From the NCBI GenBank assembly GCA_022447335.1, contig JAKVCF010000124.1, forward strand, positions 1 to 6,853: a stretch of 6,853 nucleotides of DNA, read 5' to 3'. Origin of the DNA: Planctomycetota bacterium (GTDB taxonomy: Bacteria; Planctomycetota; UBA1135). The position numbers and the translations under genes were made by a program. The notes beneath the pieces were generated by a model. The model saw nothing but the letters and a program-made list of their open reading frames with translations, had not been told where the DNA came from and ran no database searches. Below are positions 6,645 through 6,853 of this stretch, one piece after another (position 1 is the first letter of the stretch; every line of letters starts with the position of its first letter).

Positions 6645-6656
6645 GGTCTTACCTCA
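6642..6656 (-). promoter_or_regulatory. infC ribosome binding site and AUC start codon
   Basis: The minus strand reads TGAGGTAAGACCATC. GAGGT (6655-6651) is a strong Shine-Dalgarno match, and six bases separate it from ATC (6644-6642). The in-frame TGA at 6658-6656 closes the frame just upstream, so any infC start must fall downstream of it. In E. coli the AUU start of infC lets IF3 discriminate against its own mRNA. By analogy this AUC would make infC translation self-limiting. Confidence 0.8.
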
Positions 6657-6680
6657 GTGATTCAGTATGAGCTGCTAGGC

Positions 6681-6853
6681 TCAGGGAGCTTCAGCCTCCG
6701 GGAGATCAAGCGCCAATCCAAGCTCGGATAGCTGCTCGTTATCGACCAGGGCCGGGGCCTCGGTAAGCGGACAAGCCGCCGAGGCCGTCTTCGGAAATGC
6801 AATGACATCTCGAATCGACTCAGCGCCAAACATCAGCGCATAAAGTCGGTCCA
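6681..6853 (-). CDS. aspS: Aspartyl-tRNA synthetase, C-terminal end (cut by window edge)
   Basis: Only the last 56 codons plus two bases are inside the window, ending in TGA at 6683-6681. The visible protein starts DRLYALMFGAESIRDVIAFP and continues KTASAACPLTEAPALVD. Class IIb motif 3 with R in (G-L/I)-DRL, followed by SIRDVIAFPKT, is characteristic of bacterial AspS and excludes ThrS, the usual neighbour before infC. The final residues LGLALDLPEAEAP match the length at which bacterial AspS normally ends, with a short acidic tail. The enzyme charges tRNA-Asp in the cytoplasm. Whether it is the discriminating or the Asp/Asn-relaxed type cannot be judged from this fragment. The infC start lies 36 bases downstream, with no convincing terminator between them, so the genes are probably co-transcribed. 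Confidence 0.92.
   Translation of the reverse strand, partial: DRLYALMFGAESIRDVIAFPKTASAACPLTEAPALVDNEQLSELGLALDLPEAEAP

Noticed and set aside
6668..6683. Five-pair stem TGAGC/GCTCA at the aspS stop as an attenuator
   Set aside because: It is short, has a six-base loop and no U-tract. I see no alternative pairing with the infC ribosome binding site.

Overview
All supported genes in this window lie on the minus strand, so transcription runs from the right edge to the left. The right part is a classic translation cluster in the order aspS (3' end only), infC, rpmI, rplT, pheS, pheT. These encode aspartyl-tRNA synthetase, initiation factor IF3, ribosomal proteins L35 and L20, and both subunits of phenylalanyl-tRNA synthetase. 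Genes are separated by 7 to 61 bases, which fits one co-transcribed unit. A consensus-like promoter at the infC stop codon probably gives rpmI-rplT-pheST extra transcription of their own.

Left of pheT there is a candidate intrinsic terminator. Beyond it lies a cell-envelope gene, a polyprenyl-phosphate glycosylphosphotransferase that would start synthesis of an exopolysaccharide or O-antigen. One base after its stop codon begins a small protein cut by the left edge. It has a basic RR-rich, PTP-containing N-terminus and a membrane helix, and it resembles the DUF5658 family. These two genes form a second, functionally unrelated pair.

The organism is a bacterium of moderately high GC content. 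The IF3 has a long acidic C-terminal tail, aspS takes the place usually held by thrS before infC, PheT carries a THRPDLWGH-type motif, and a DUF5658-like protein is present. Together these hint at a deep-branching Gram-negative lineage such as Planctomycetota or a Myxococcota-like group. This is inference only and no taxonomic marker here is decisive.

The most notable observation is that infC almost certainly starts at an AUC codon with a good Shine-Dalgarno sequence. That adds 18 residues to the annotation a standard gene caller would give from an internal GTG. I found no mobile element, CRISPR array, tRNA, rRNA or evidence of a wholly new system. Open frames on the plus strand are shadows of the minus-strand genes.
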